DNA of 64,000 nucleotides. Source: Solirubrum koreensis. GTDB taxonomy: Bacteria > Bacteroidota > Bacteroidia > Cytophagales > Hymenobacteraceae. The position numbers were made by a program, and so were the translations under genes. Shown here in pieces: positions 34,415 to 44,030 of this stretch; the stretch's first letter is position 1, and each line of letters starts with the position of its first letter. The notes beneath the pieces were generated by a model. That model did no database searches. It had not been told where the DNA came from and saw only the letters and a program-made list of their open reading frames with translations. The stretch is taken from the NCBI RefSeq assembly GCF_039541855.1, contig NZ_BAABHA010000010.1, positions 62,001-126,000 on the forward strand, given 5' to 3'.

Positions 34415-34759
34415 ATATAATAAGGAGTAAGCAGAAGTTCTGAAAGGGGTACGGGAGGGTGGCAAATATAGCCGCAAACGGCAGCCGGTCTACTGAGGTT
34501 AATGCCGGTATTCGGAGCTGTAAGTGTATAACCGAGATGCCCAAAAGGCTGCTCAAACCCAATGCCCGATACACAAACACCTGTTTAGAAATGTTTTCTT
34601 TGACGCTCATTTCCGCCTATCTTGCGGAGTGGCGCAACTTGTACGTCGGCAACCTGCCGGGGCTCGTTGCAGTACAACAGGAAAAGCTTGCCTGCGGCCC
34701 GTGTTTCGGGACGCCACCGATGGGCGGGTTTATTCCATTGTTTTCCACCCCCTCTGATA

Positions 34760-36541
34760 ATGAAGTCTCCGGTTCAATCCGTTTTCCTTTCTTCGCTGCT
34801 GCTCTGGCTTATGGGCTGCTTGTTGCTGATTACCAGCGCTTGCAGCCAGGAACAGCAAGATAAAGTGCAGGATGCGGCCTCCAGTATTTTGCCCGGTAAG
34901 GGCAATCTGGGTGGCCTGCCGCCCCGCATCGATACCGTGTACGTGCAGAAGTACATGGCCGCTAACCCCGCATTCAAGGACGAAATTGAGTGGGGGAAAA
35001 AGTTCTATAAAGAGCGGGAGGGTCGTCTGGGCTGGTTCCGCAACCACGAACTGCTGCCTCATGCCGAGCGTATGCTCGGCGTAATCAACCAGGCTGGTAA
35101 AGAGGGGCTCGACCCCAAAGACTATAAGATTGTTGATTTCGCCCCGCTTCTGGCCCAGCTCAAGGAAGCCTCCGATACTACCGCACGCAACGCGGTAGAA
35201 AAGGAAATTGATGTAGCCCTTTCGGCAACGTACTTCAACTGGGCCGATGATTTTTACCGTGGCACGGTAAACCCGCGGGAAGTAAAAAACATCGACTGGA
35301 GCATTAAGCGCAACAAAATTAAGTTGCATAAGGCCCTCATGACCATTCTGCAGGAGCGCGATAGTACTTACCCGTACTACGAGTTCGAGCCCCTGCACCC
35401 CGAGTACGACCGTCTGCGCGAAGCACTGGCCCGGTTTCGGAACATGCAACGCAATGGGGGCTGGCCCACCGTACCCGCGGCAAAAAGCCTGCGCCCTAAC
35501 GACACTTCGGCCATAGTGCCTGCATTGCGCCGCCGCCTGCTTGGCTTTAAGCCCGACGGTACGGCTAACCCTGCCGAGGTCAACGCCACGCCGGTTGCGG
35601 CTACCAGTCAGCCCGGTCAGCAACCGGCCGCTTCATCGCGCGCATCCCACCGGTACGATACCGAGTTGGTAGCTGCCGTTAAATCGTTTCAGGAGCAAAA
35701 CGGATTGAAGGCCGATGGCAACATCGGTTCGGAAACCCTGCGTCTATTAAACGTGCCGCTCCAGGAACGTATCGACCAGCTTATTCTGAACATGGAACGC
35801 TGGCGCTGGATTCCTAAACGTTTCGAGCCTAGCTACCTGCTGGTGAACATCCCCGACTACAAACTTCACGTGGTGGAAAACGGGAAAGAGGTTATGGACA
35901 TGCGCGTAATCGTTGGGAAGGCCCTGAACGCAACGCCCGTTTTCAGCGACAAAATGGAATACGTGGTGTTGGCACCCTACTGGAATGTGCCTTATAGCAT
36001 CATCGATAAGGAGATGCGTGCGGGCCTTAGCCGCGACCCGGTGGGCACGCTCAACCGCCTTGATATGGAGGTGGTAAAGGGCTCCGGGGCCAAAGCAACT
36101 CCCATAGATCCGACTAGTATCGACTGGGCCAACCTAACGGAGAAAACCTGGAAGTACACGCTGCGCCGTCGCCCCGGTCCGGAAAATGACCTGGGAAATG
36201 TGAAGTTTATTTTCCCGAACTCGAACGACGTATACCTGCACGATACGCCCCACGACGAATTGTTCAACCAAGCCAAACGCGGGTTTAGCCACGGCTGCGT
36301 GCGAGTAGAGCAGCCCTTGCAGCTGGCTGAGTACCTGTTGCGCAATAAGCCCGGCTGGGACCAAACGAAAATTCAAAACACCATTGCCGAAGGGAAGGAG
36401 CAGTACGTGAGCCTACCTGAAAAACTGCCGGTATACTTGGTATACTTTACCGCTTGGGTTGACGAAGCCGGTAACGTGCATTTCCGCGACGACATTTACG
36501 GGCACGATAAAACCCTTGCCCGGGAATACTTCAGCACCTAA
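34760..36541 (+). CDS. L,D-transpeptidase YcbB/LdtD-like lipoprotein
   Basis: A 593-residue lipoprotein; the signal peptide ends in the lipobox LLITSACSQ (Cys about 28). A scaffold domain follows, then a PG_binding_1-like part (AAVKSFQEQNGLKADGNIGS, about 295-320) and the YkuD catalytic domain, with the active-site motif RGFSHGCVRVEQP containing the nucleophile Cys. Such enzymes make 3-3 crosslinks in peptidoglycan from the outer face of the inner membrane. The start MKSPVQSVFL at 34760 gives the only sensible signal peptide. Confidence 0.92.
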   Translation: MKSPVQSVFLSSLLLWLMGCLLLITSACSQEQQDKVQDAASSILPGKGNLGGLPPRIDTVYVQKYMAANPAFKDEIEWGKKFYKEREGRLGWFRNHELLPHAERMLGVINQAGKEGLDPKDYKIVDFAPLLAQLKEASDTTARNAVEKEIDVALSATYFNWADDFYRGTVNPREVKNIDWSIKRNKIKLHKALMTILQERDSTYPYYEFEPLHPEYDRLREALARFRNMQRNGGWPTVPAAKSLRPNDTSAIVPALRRRLLGFKPDGTANPAEVNATPVAATSQPGQQPAASSRASHRYDTELVAAVKSFQEQNGLKADGNIGSETLRLLNVPLQERIDQLILNMERWRWIPKRFEPSYLLVNIPDYKLHVVENGKEVMDMRVIVGKALNATPVFSDKMEYVVLAPYWNVPYSIIDKEMRAGLSRDPVGTLNRLDMEVVKGSGAKATPIDPTSIDWANLTEKTWKYTLRRRPGPENDLGNVKFIFPNSNDVYLHDTPHDELFNQAKRGFSHGCVRVEQPLQLAEYLLRNKPGWDQTKIQNTIAEGKEQYVSLPEKLPVYLVYFTAWVDEAGNVHFRDDIYGHDKTLAREYFST

Positions 36542-36599
36542 AGTCTGAGGTAGCTTCATTACCGCGGCACGTGCTGTCGATTAGTAAATAGGAGCCATT

Positions 36600-36651
36600 C
36601 TAAAAGCAAGCAGCCCCTTCGTCGCCTGACGAAGGGGCTGCTTGCTTTTAG
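36600..36651 (+). terminator. terminator after the L,D-transpeptidase gene
   Basis: Perfect 24-bp stem beginning CTAAAAGCAAGCAGCCCC, loop GCCT, and ending GGGGCTGCTTGCTTTTAG, 59 bp after the stop. Confidence 0.85.
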
Positions 36652-36872
36652 CTCGGGTAGAGTCACCACTGGTAATGGCAAGGGTATAAGTCCGCCGGCC
36701 AGCGTCACCTCTAGCATAGTAGAAATACCGATTACATGAACAGCCATTCATGGCGCGTCCAGTAAGCTGCTGTTGGGTTCTTCTCATCTCATGCCAAACA
36801 ATGGTCTACAGGGACACGGCTGACAGATTAGGTGTGCATCGGTTAAATGAATATCAAAAAACAATAGTAAAT
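36652..36872. other. gene-free AT-rich stretch upstream of the XRE gene
   Basis: No coding signal. Between the L,D-transpeptidase terminator and the XRE operators, the region becomes strongly AT-rich; only the regulatory repeats described separately stand out. Confidence 0.5.
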
Positions 36873-36921
36873 ACACATGTAAACAGGTGTTGTGCTTGCT
36901 GTTTCAAATGTAAACATGTGT
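36873..36921 (+). promoter_or_regulatory. paired palindromic operator upstream of the XRE gene
   Basis: Two copies of the pattern ACAnnTGTnnACAnnTGT lie 31 bp apart, about three helical turns: ACACATGTAAACAGGTGT at 36873-36890 and TCAAATGTAAACATGTGT at 36904-36921 (one mismatch). They sit upstream of a TAGATTTG -7 box (36965-36972) and the ATG at 36994. A role as binding site for the XRE protein is inferred. Confidence 0.6.
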
Positions 36922-36993
36922 AAATTATGCACAGCCCTATATAATAACTGTCATTGAATGATATTAGATTTGTAAATAAAAGCTGAAACCGCC

Positions 36994-37596
36994 ATGCTGG
37001 ACCGCATTCGTGCTATTCTACAAGCTCGCCAATTAACTCCCACGCAGTTTGCTGACACTATAGGCGTGGCCAGGCCCATCGTGAGTCACATTTTGGGTGG
37101 GCGTAATAAACCAAGCTTAGAAGTCGTCCAGAAAATCATTGCCGCTTTTCCCGATTTATCCATGCCATGGTTGCTGACAGGGCAGGGCAGCATGGAAGTA
37201 GTGCCGGGCATAGCCTTTGCAGCCTCCCTGGACGCTCCGAGTAACCTGGTGGCACGCCATGACACTGTTGAGGGCAATGCGTCAGCTCCAGAGCCCCGTC
37301 AGCGCGTCGCCAGTAAAGCCGCTCGGCCTGCTCGAGCAACGGAAGCTGCCGTTCCATCAGAGCCTGCCCTTGGCGTTAATGGTCGCGTTAACACAACTGA
37401 TGTATCCTTTCAGCCGCTGCCTCCATCCGTTACACCGGACTCCTGGAAAGAGGAAGCACAGGTGCCCACGCCCGTAGTACCAGTGCCTGCGCCAAATACT
37501 TCTCCGCTAACAACACCCAAAACAGTGCGAAGGGTAATGATTTTTTACAGCGACGGTACTTTCGTTGATTATAGTCCTAGCCCCGAAATAGTATAG
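36994..37596 (+). CDS. XRE family transcriptional regulator
   Basis: A 200-residue protein. The N-terminal helix-turn-helix covers residues 1-65: MLDRIRAILQARQLTPTQFA, then VARPIVSHILGGRNKPSLE (recognition helix) and IIAAFPDLSMPWLLTGQGSM. A Pro/Ala-rich linker follows, and the C-terminus RRVMIFYSDGTFVDYSPS may be a small beta domain of its own. XRE proteins bind palindromic operators and mostly repress. Two such operators lie directly upstream, suggesting autoregulation. TAGATTTG at 36965-36972 is the likely -7 box. Confidence 0.85.
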   Translation: MLDRIRAILQARQLTPTQFADTIGVARPIVSHILGGRNKPSLEVVQKIIAAFPDLSMPWLLTGQGSMEVVPGIAFAASLDAPSNLVARHDTVEGNASAPEPRQRVASKAARPARATEAAVPSEPALGVNGRVNTTDVSFQPLPPSVTPDSWKEEAQVPTPVVPVPAPNTSPLTTPKTVRRVMIFYSDGTFVDYSPSPEIV

Positions 37597-38202
37597 AAAC
37601 CATGAAAGGCCCGGAATTGAGAGGAAATACAAGCAGAAGGATAAAAATGACAGAAAGCTTTGCAGGTAATGCAACCTGTATTCTCACGGATGTTATGTGA
37701 TTGGTTATATGGTATCAATGCGTTTTATAGATTGCTTAATTTTTATTTAAGGATGAGGTAAATGCTTTGTAATCAAAGGTTAAAAATAAAAAATATAAAG
37801 TACGTATTGAGGCCTGTGTAGGGTGGTTTGTGATTGGGCTGTTATGGAAATAATTCAATTTGCATAAGCATTTGAATTGATGGACGCATGCTGGTTTGGC
37901 TGAGCTTGAGGGTGCATCGGTTGCTAAAAAAATCAGCTGGTGTAATAATAGGTAAAGTTAAAAAAAACAGGCATTACGTTGTTGCCAACTAGGTTAGCGT
38001 CGTTGCTTTGAATTGTCATTTGTAATTCGGTTCATGTCTTTATGCTTGCCGGCTTTTGTGTTTTATTTGTTACTCTAAATACCAGCTTTCGAATGTATGA
38101 TTGTAAACAGGTCTCAAGCCTTGCCGTTTAAGACGGGTTTACATTGTGGTGTGGGAAGCCAGAGCCATATCTAGTTTAATACGACGTCGGATGAGCCTTT
38201 GG
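37597..38202. other. 600-bp AT-rich region with one tiny ORF
   Basis: No long reading frame. A 32-codon frame (ATG 37602 to TGA 37700) starts 6 bp after the XRE stop and could encode a small basic peptide, but there is no support beyond position. The rest is A/T-rich with short poly-A and poly-T tracts. A partial match to the XRE operator pattern (TGTAAACAGGTCT) lies at about 38103-38115. Confidence 0.4.
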
Positions 38203-38230
38203 TTGATTAGCTAAGCCTTTCTTACCTTTG
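38203..38230 (+). promoter_or_regulatory. promoter abutting the small lipoprotein start
   Basis: TACCTTTG at 38223-38230 with TTG at 38203-38205, 17 bp apart. The -7 box ends only 4 bp before the ATG at 38235, so the transcript would start at or very near the start codon (leaderless). Confidence 0.6.
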
Positions 38231-38234
38231 GCGC

Positions 38235-38408
38235 ATGAAGAAAATTTGCCTGCTCGCTCTGTTTGCTTGGGTGTCTGCGCTGGCCACGTCCTGCTCGCCT
38301 GCCCCCAATGCCGAGAATGACCCCAACGCCGATGCGGCGTACAAGCGCACCCACCGGGCCGAAATGTACCGGGAGGCGCAGAGCAATAACCCCAACGCCA
38401 TTAAGTAG
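38235..38408 (+). CDS. small lipoprotein
   Basis: A 57-residue protein: MKKICLLALFAWVSALATSC gives a signal peptide ending in a lipobox (L-A-T-S-C, Cys20), then a short hydrophilic mature part rich in Asn, Ala, Asp and Arg (KRTHRAEMYREAQSNNPNAIK). It would be an N-acylated periplasmic or outer-membrane lipoprotein of unknown role. A consensus promoter is placed directly before the ATG and a strong terminator follows the stop, so it is a separate small gene despite its length. Confidence 0.75.
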   Translation: MKKICLLALFAWVSALATSCSPAPNAENDPNADAAYKRTHRAEMYREAQSNNPNAIK

Positions 38409-38433
38409 CGACGCGTATAGCCTGCGCCCCAAT

Positions 38434-38478
38434 AAGGCAGCGCCCCGCCCGACACTTTGTCGAGCGGGGCGCTGCCTT
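38434..38478. terminator. terminator after the small lipoprotein gene
   Basis: Perfect 15-bp stem AAGGCAGCGCCCCGC / GCGGGGCGCTGCCTT with a 15-nt loop, serving the small lipoprotein and the converging gene at 38553-39044. Confidence 0.85.
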
Positions 38479-38552
38479 GTTCTGTAAGACGCGCTTTGGC
38501 GCATCTACTCACCACAGGTGAGGGGCGATACGCTCATGTAGCCTATATCCGA

Positions 38553-39044
38553 TCAGGCGTTGACGGTTTCGAGCGCCGGAGTGGAAACCGACTCCATGGT
38601 AAAGTCGGGGAGCGGCAGGGTAGCCAGCAACGACTGCTCCAGCAAATCGGCCCAGGTGCGGAGATAGAGGACCACATCGGGGCGGCGGTTGTGAAGAAGT
38701 GCGTTGCGGCGCTCGAAAGGAATAGCCGCCCGGATGACCGGATCGGAAAGCCGCTCCAGATGGGCCAAGTCGGTGCGGGTAAAGCCCGCCGCAAGCATCT
38801 CATCGATAGTATCGTCGATGGGCAGGCCGCTGGTGGGGCAGTAGTCGCGCAGCTGCTGGTCCCAGTCGCCGTGGCGCTGCATGGCGCGGGCGTGGATTTC
38901 AGCTTTGGTGAGGTGCGTTACGGTTTGGGCAAGGTGGCCGCAGTTGCAGCTGCCCATATGGCCCCATTGGTACGGAGCCTGGGTATCCAACCGCTGCGCG
39001 GTGGCGCGCAGTGCCTCAATCACAGAAAGCGAACAGGAAGCCAT
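38553..39044 (-). CDS. conserved hypothetical protein
   Basis: A 163-residue soluble protein starting MASCSLSVIEALRATAQRLD. A Cys/His cluster, GSCNCGHLAQTVTHLTKAEIHA, near residues 30-50 could bind a metal ion. The rest is helical (DTIDEMLAAGFTRTDLAHLE, VVLYLRTWADLLEQS). I do not recognise the family. ATG 39044 is clear. It is followed on the minus strand by the small-lipoprotein terminator and has no operon partner. Confidence 0.65.
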   Translation of the reverse strand: MASCSLSVIEALRATAQRLDTQAPYQWGHMGSCNCGHLAQTVTHLTKAEIHARAMQRHGDWDQQLRDYCPTSGLPIDDTIDEMLAAGFTRTDLAHLERLSDPVIRAAIPFERRNALLHNRRPDVVLYLRTWADLLEQSLLATLPLPDFTMESVSTPALETVNA

Positions 39045-39473
39045 AAAAAGGTGGTGAAAGGTGTGTTAAAACCCACCGAATTGACCGCGGTGAGCTATCC
39101 TATAAAACCGTAAGCCGCCAATTTGTTTCCTGTTGCCGCCTAAGAAGGTTTAATACGGGCTTCTATTTCGCTAAAAATGCTCGTTGCGGGATAGAGCCAT
39201 CATCACGCTACAGCAATGAGCGGCAATAGCGGAGGGTGGCCGCCAGAAAAAGGAGTATTCGAAAAACTGGGTGCCGCCGGGACTGGAAGTCAACCCATGC
39301 GGGGAATTGAATACGCTTCTAAAGAAGGCCGTCAGCACAACAGCCTTCGGGATTATCCAGGATACTTGTACACAGAAAGAACCGCCCCATCATGGTTAAA
39401 TGACGAGGCGGTTCTTTATAAGATTCTAGTGTATAGCGTGTTTGGTTTTGTTTATACAAATGTGTAAACAACG
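39045..39473. other. intergenic region with terminator, no supported gene
   Basis: A plus-strand frame at 39216-39467 is rejected because it runs through a terminator hairpin. The hairpin AAAGAACCGCC / GGCGGTTCTTT at 39376-39417 terminates the minus-strand RhlE-like gene. The last bases (39451-39465) contain ACAAATGTGTAAACA, similar to half of the XRE operator. Confidence 0.5.
39376..39417 (-). terminator. terminator after the RhlE-like helicase gene
   Basis: Stem AAAGAACCGCC / GGCGGTTCTTT, 57 bp beyond the stop codon on the minus strand, with a T-rich end. Confidence 0.75.
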
Positions 39474-40880
<1,407 letters not shown>

Positions 40881-40981
40881 AATCGAAAGGAAAAAGAAAT
40901 GCGGCAAAGGGCGCCGCGGACCAACACTGGCCCGCATATTTGGCGTAAGAAGCCGGGTCAGGCTTTCACCCAATGCACCCT

Positions 40982-41503
40982 ATGAAGATTACAAAGGTAG
41001 AAACGGTTTACGATGGCTTCTATAAACTGCGTAAACTCACGCTAAACAACGGCCAGCAAGAGCTGGTGCGGGAGCGGTTTGAGCCCGGTCAGGCCGTTGC
41101 GGCCTTGGTATACGATACCAACACCAAGGAGTATATTTTCGTGCGCCAATACCGGATTGGGGCAGAAAGCGAGGTAGTGGAAATTCCGGCCGGCATGCTC
41201 GATAAGAGCGGTGAATCGGCGGAAGACGCGCTGCGGCGCGAGATTCAGGAGGAACTCGGCTACGAAGTCGACCGCCTGGAGCACATTGTGAAGATGTTTC
41301 CCTCGCCGGGCGGCAGCGCCGAGCAAATCGACGTGTACTACGCCGAAGTCAGCCGTCAAACGGGCGCAGGCGGTGGCGTTGTGGATGAAAACGAAAACAT
41401 TACCATCGTACGCCTGGGCTGGGAGACGCTGCTGCAAACCGAGTTGCGCGACGCCAAAAGCCTGCTGGCCGTGCAATGGCGGCAGCTACAACTCAGTAAA
41501 TAG
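40982..41503 (+). CDS. NUDIX hydrolase, ADP-ribose-pyrophosphatase-like
   Basis: A 173-residue NUDIX enzyme. The Nudix box runs GMLDKSGESAEDALRREIQE followed by ELGY, with the R-E-x-x-E-E core that binds magnesium. EFERFEPGQAVAALVYDTN-type strands precede it (ERFEPGQAVAALVY) and PSPGGSAEQIDVYYAEVS follows, typical of the NudF/GDP-mannose or ADP-ribose subgroup. It splits a nucleoside diphosphate linked to another group, removing toxic or signalling nucleotides. ATG 40982 is supported; the codon at 40973 would be a TTG. Confidence 0.9.
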   Translation: MKITKVETVYDGFYKLRKLTLNNGQQELVRERFEPGQAVAALVYDTNTKEYIFVRQYRIGAESEVVEIPAGMLDKSGESAEDALRREIQEELGYEVDRLEHIVKMFPSPGGSAEQIDVYYAEVSRQTGAGGGVVDENENITIVRLGWETLLQTELRDAKSLLAVQWRQLQLSK

Positions 41504-41527
41504 CCTTTGCCAAGGTGCCTGGCTCCT

Positions 41528-41619
41528 CATGCTGATGCCGGAAGGGCCTAGTCACTGCAGAACGAGCCGTTGTTGCAATTGCCGTTCTCACGTGACCAGG
41601 CCCTTCCGGCGTCAGCATG
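41528..41619. repeat. long imperfect inverted repeat between converging genes
   Basis: Two 37-nt arms (41528-41564 starting CATGCTGATGCCGGAAGG, and 41583-41619 ending CTTCCGGCGTCAGCATG) match at roughly 32 of 37 positions, with an 18-nt loop. It lies between the NUDIX gene and the converging exported-protein gene and may act as a bidirectional terminator; its length and lack of a T-run are unusual. Confidence 0.7.
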
Positions 41620-41649
41620 ACCGGAGGAAACAAAGCCAGTCGCCTGGAC

Positions 41650-42210
41650 CTACTTCGTGGTGATGATGTACTCGAACTTCTGTTTGAGCGTGGCGTCGGT
41701 GATGGTTACTTCGAGTGGTTCGCCCGGTGCCACGTTCACGAACGGAATGGTGCGCTGGCTCATGTACTGGTCGCGGTTCCAGAAACGGCCCGCACCGGGG
41801 GTGAGCTGCTGCGAGAATACCTCTTTGCCGTCTTTGGTGCGGGCCGTAACGGTAAGCAGGCTGGGGTCGGCGTTTTTGGCACCCACGCGGTACATGGTTA
41901 CCTGCAGGGCACCGCCCTCGGGCACTGCGGCCAGCTTGCGCTGGTAGGTGCTATCGGCCCAGCTGTTCATTTTGCGCTGCTCGTTTACAATGGTCAGCAG
42001 CAGGTCTTTGGGCTGGTAGGCCACCCGGGTTACGGTGCCGTTGGCCTGGGAGTCTTCGTCGGTGTTCTTGGTTACGTTCAGCACGTAGGGCGACTCTTCG
42101 TCCTTTTGTGGCCGGAAATGGCGCTTGCGCTCAGCGCCAGGAAAGCTTTGGGCGAAAGTGGCCGTGGCCGTTAGCGCCACCAACGCAAACAGGGTAAAAA
42201 ACTTCTTCAT
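41650..42210 (-). CDS. exported protein of unknown function
   Basis: A 186-residue protein with signal peptide MKKFFTLFALVALTATATFA cut after the A-F-A motif. The mature part is beta-rich (VTRVAYQPKDLLLTIVNEQR, LQVTMYRVGAKNADPSLLTV, VNVAPGEPLEVTITDATL), an immunoglobulin-like or beta-sandwich pattern. No lipobox, barrel signature or catalytic motif is visible. Probably periplasmic; function unknown. ATG 42210 is clear. Confidence 0.65.
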   Translation of the reverse strand: MKKFFTLFALVALTATATFAQSFPGAERKRHFRPQKDEESPYVLNVTKNTDEDSQANGTVTRVAYQPKDLLLTIVNEQRKMNSWADSTYQRKLAAVPEGGALQVTMYRVGAKNADPSLLTVTARTKDGKEVFSQQLTPGAGRFWNRDQYMSQRTIPFVNVAPGEPLEVTITDATLKQKFEYIITTK

Positions 42211-42439
42211 ATCGGACTACAACGGATGCGCAGTAGGGCATCCAATTGCCAAATTTACAGACAACTTGCACTCCGGCGGTACGCGTCCGGCCGTTTCAGT
42301 TGATTTTCTTGCCGAAAGGTCCCCGGGGCTTGGCGACTCCCGGCCGGCGGGGCTCCATCAAGGTTTGGAGCTTTGCTGATTCGGCTATTACCAACTTGAG
42401 GCCTGCCTTCGTTGCCGCTCCTTACTTCCGTCTAGCTTT

Positions 42440-43879
42440 ATGCTTCTTACCATTAGCACCACCCACCAGCCCGCCACCGATTTGGGCTACCTGCTGCACA
42501 AGAATCCGGCGCGGCTGCAGTCGGTGGAAGTGGCGTACGGCAAGGCGCACATCTTTTACCCCGAAGCCACGCCCGAGCGCTGCACCGCCGCGCTGTTGCT
42601 CGACATCGACCCCATTGGGCTGGTGCGCAACCACCGCGGCCCCGCCGGCGAAGGGTTTGCGCTGGAGCAATACGTGAACGACCGGCCCTACGTGGCCTCG
42701 TCGTTTTTAAGCGCGGCCCTCGCCAAAAGCTTCAACACCGCCCTGAACGGCACCTGCAAAGACCGCCCCGAACTGCCCGACCAGCAGTGGCCCTTCGAAG
42801 TCACCGTGGCCGTGGTGCCGGCCGCCTCCGCCGAGCTGCTGCGCCGCTTGTTCGAGCCGTTGGGCTACGCCGTGCAGGTGAACACGCACCCGCTCGACCC
42901 CACCGAGTCGACCTGGGGCGACAGCCGCTACCACACGCTGCAACTGGCGCACCAAGCCCTGCGCCTGCGCGACCTGCTCAGCCACTTGTACGTGCTTATT
43001 CCGGTGCTCGACAACGAAAAGCACTACTGGATTGGGGCGGCCGAAGCCGAAAAGCTGCTGCACCGCGGCGGCGAGTGGCTGCCGCGCCACCCCGACCGCG
43101 AATTTATTACTCGTCGCTACCTACGGTTTGCCGAGTTCGTGAACCCCACGCTGCAACGCCTGCTGGAAGGAGAAGGGACAGAGGAAAACGAGCTTGCCGA
43201 AGCATTGGAGGCTGCAACAGGGGAGGTGGGTGCATTCGAAGCTAGCCAAGCAGCCGAGGCTGGTGCCGCCCGCGCAAGTCAGTCCTTACACGACTTACGC
43301 CTCGACCGCGTGGCTGAGGAAATCCGTCGCCTCGGGGCTAAGCGCGTGCTTGATTTGGGCTGCGGCGAAGGCAAATTGGCGCGTCGCCTGCTCCAGATTC
43401 CGCATGTGGAGCACATTCTGGCTACCGACGTGTCGCACCGCGAGCTGCAGCGGGCCCACGAGCGGCTCCACGTGGCCGAAATGCCCCCGCGCCAGCGCGA
43501 GCGGCTCACGCTTACCCAAAGCTCCGTGCTCTACCACGACCCGCGCCTGGTCGGCTACGACGCAGCGGCCGTGGTAGAAGTAATCGAGCACCTCGACGAA
43601 AGCCGGCTGGCTGCCTTCGAGCAAGTGGTATTTGCCCGCGCCCAGCCCGGAGCCGTGCTCGTAACCACGCCCAACGCCGACTACAACCAACGCTACGAAA
43701 CCCTTTCTGCCGGGCAGTTCCGCCACCAGGACCACCGTTTTGAATGGACCCGCACGCAGTTCCTGGCCTGGGCCGAAGGTGTGGCCGAGCGCCACGGTTA
43801 CCACGTGCGCGTGGAGCCGCTGGGGCCGGAGGCAGCCGAAGTAGGGGCGCCGTCGCAGCTGGCGGTGTTTGAGCGCTGA
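42440..43879 (+). CDS. hen1: Hen1, 3'-terminal RNA ribose 2'-O-methyltransferase
   Basis: A 479-residue bacterial Hen1. The N-terminal domain (about 1-240) matches the family from MLLTISTTHQPATDLGYLLH onward. The C-terminal SAM-dependent methyltransferase has motif I VLDLGCGEGKLARRLL (about 303-318) and the metal-binding set VIEHLDE (E-x-x-E-H type) with His in FRHQDHRFEWTRTQF. It 2'-O-methylates the 3' end of a cleaved RNA before Pnkp reseals it, so that the repaired RNA resists recutting. The Pnkp partner lies 2.2 kb downstream on the same strand. Confidence 0.93.
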   Translation: MLLTISTTHQPATDLGYLLHKNPARLQSVEVAYGKAHIFYPEATPERCTAALLLDIDPIGLVRNHRGPAGEGFALEQYVNDRPYVASSFLSAALAKSFNTALNGTCKDRPELPDQQWPFEVTVAVVPAASAELLRRLFEPLGYAVQVNTHPLDPTESTWGDSRYHTLQLAHQALRLRDLLSHLYVLIPVLDNEKHYWIGAAEAEKLLHRGGEWLPRHPDREFITRRYLRFAEFVNPTLQRLLEGEGTEENELAEALEAATGEVGAFEASQAAEAGAARASQSLHDLRLDRVAEEIRRLGAKRVLDLGCGEGKLARRLLQIPHVEHILATDVSHRELQRAHERLHVAEMPPRQRERLTLTQSSVLYHDPRLVGYDAAAVVEVIEHLDESRLAAFEQVVFARAQPGAVLVTTPNADYNQRYETLSAGQFRHQDHRFEWTRTQFLAWAEGVAERHGYHVRVEPLGPEAAEVGAPSQLAVFER

Positions 43880-44030
43880 ACAGCGCCGAACAAGGCTCGG
43901 ACTCAGAAGCAGTTGCGCGCAATAAGTCGGTTTCTGCCGCAAAAAAGCCCGTTGTCTGCTGCCGGTGGGTAGGCCGAATGGGGGAGGCTTGTTTATCTTT
44001 GAAGAAGGTCTACACCCTTTTCCCCCGCTC

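Noticed and set aside
39216..39467. Plus-strand frame of 83 codons
   Set aside because: It spans the terminator hairpin of the neighbouring gene and has no protein-like features.
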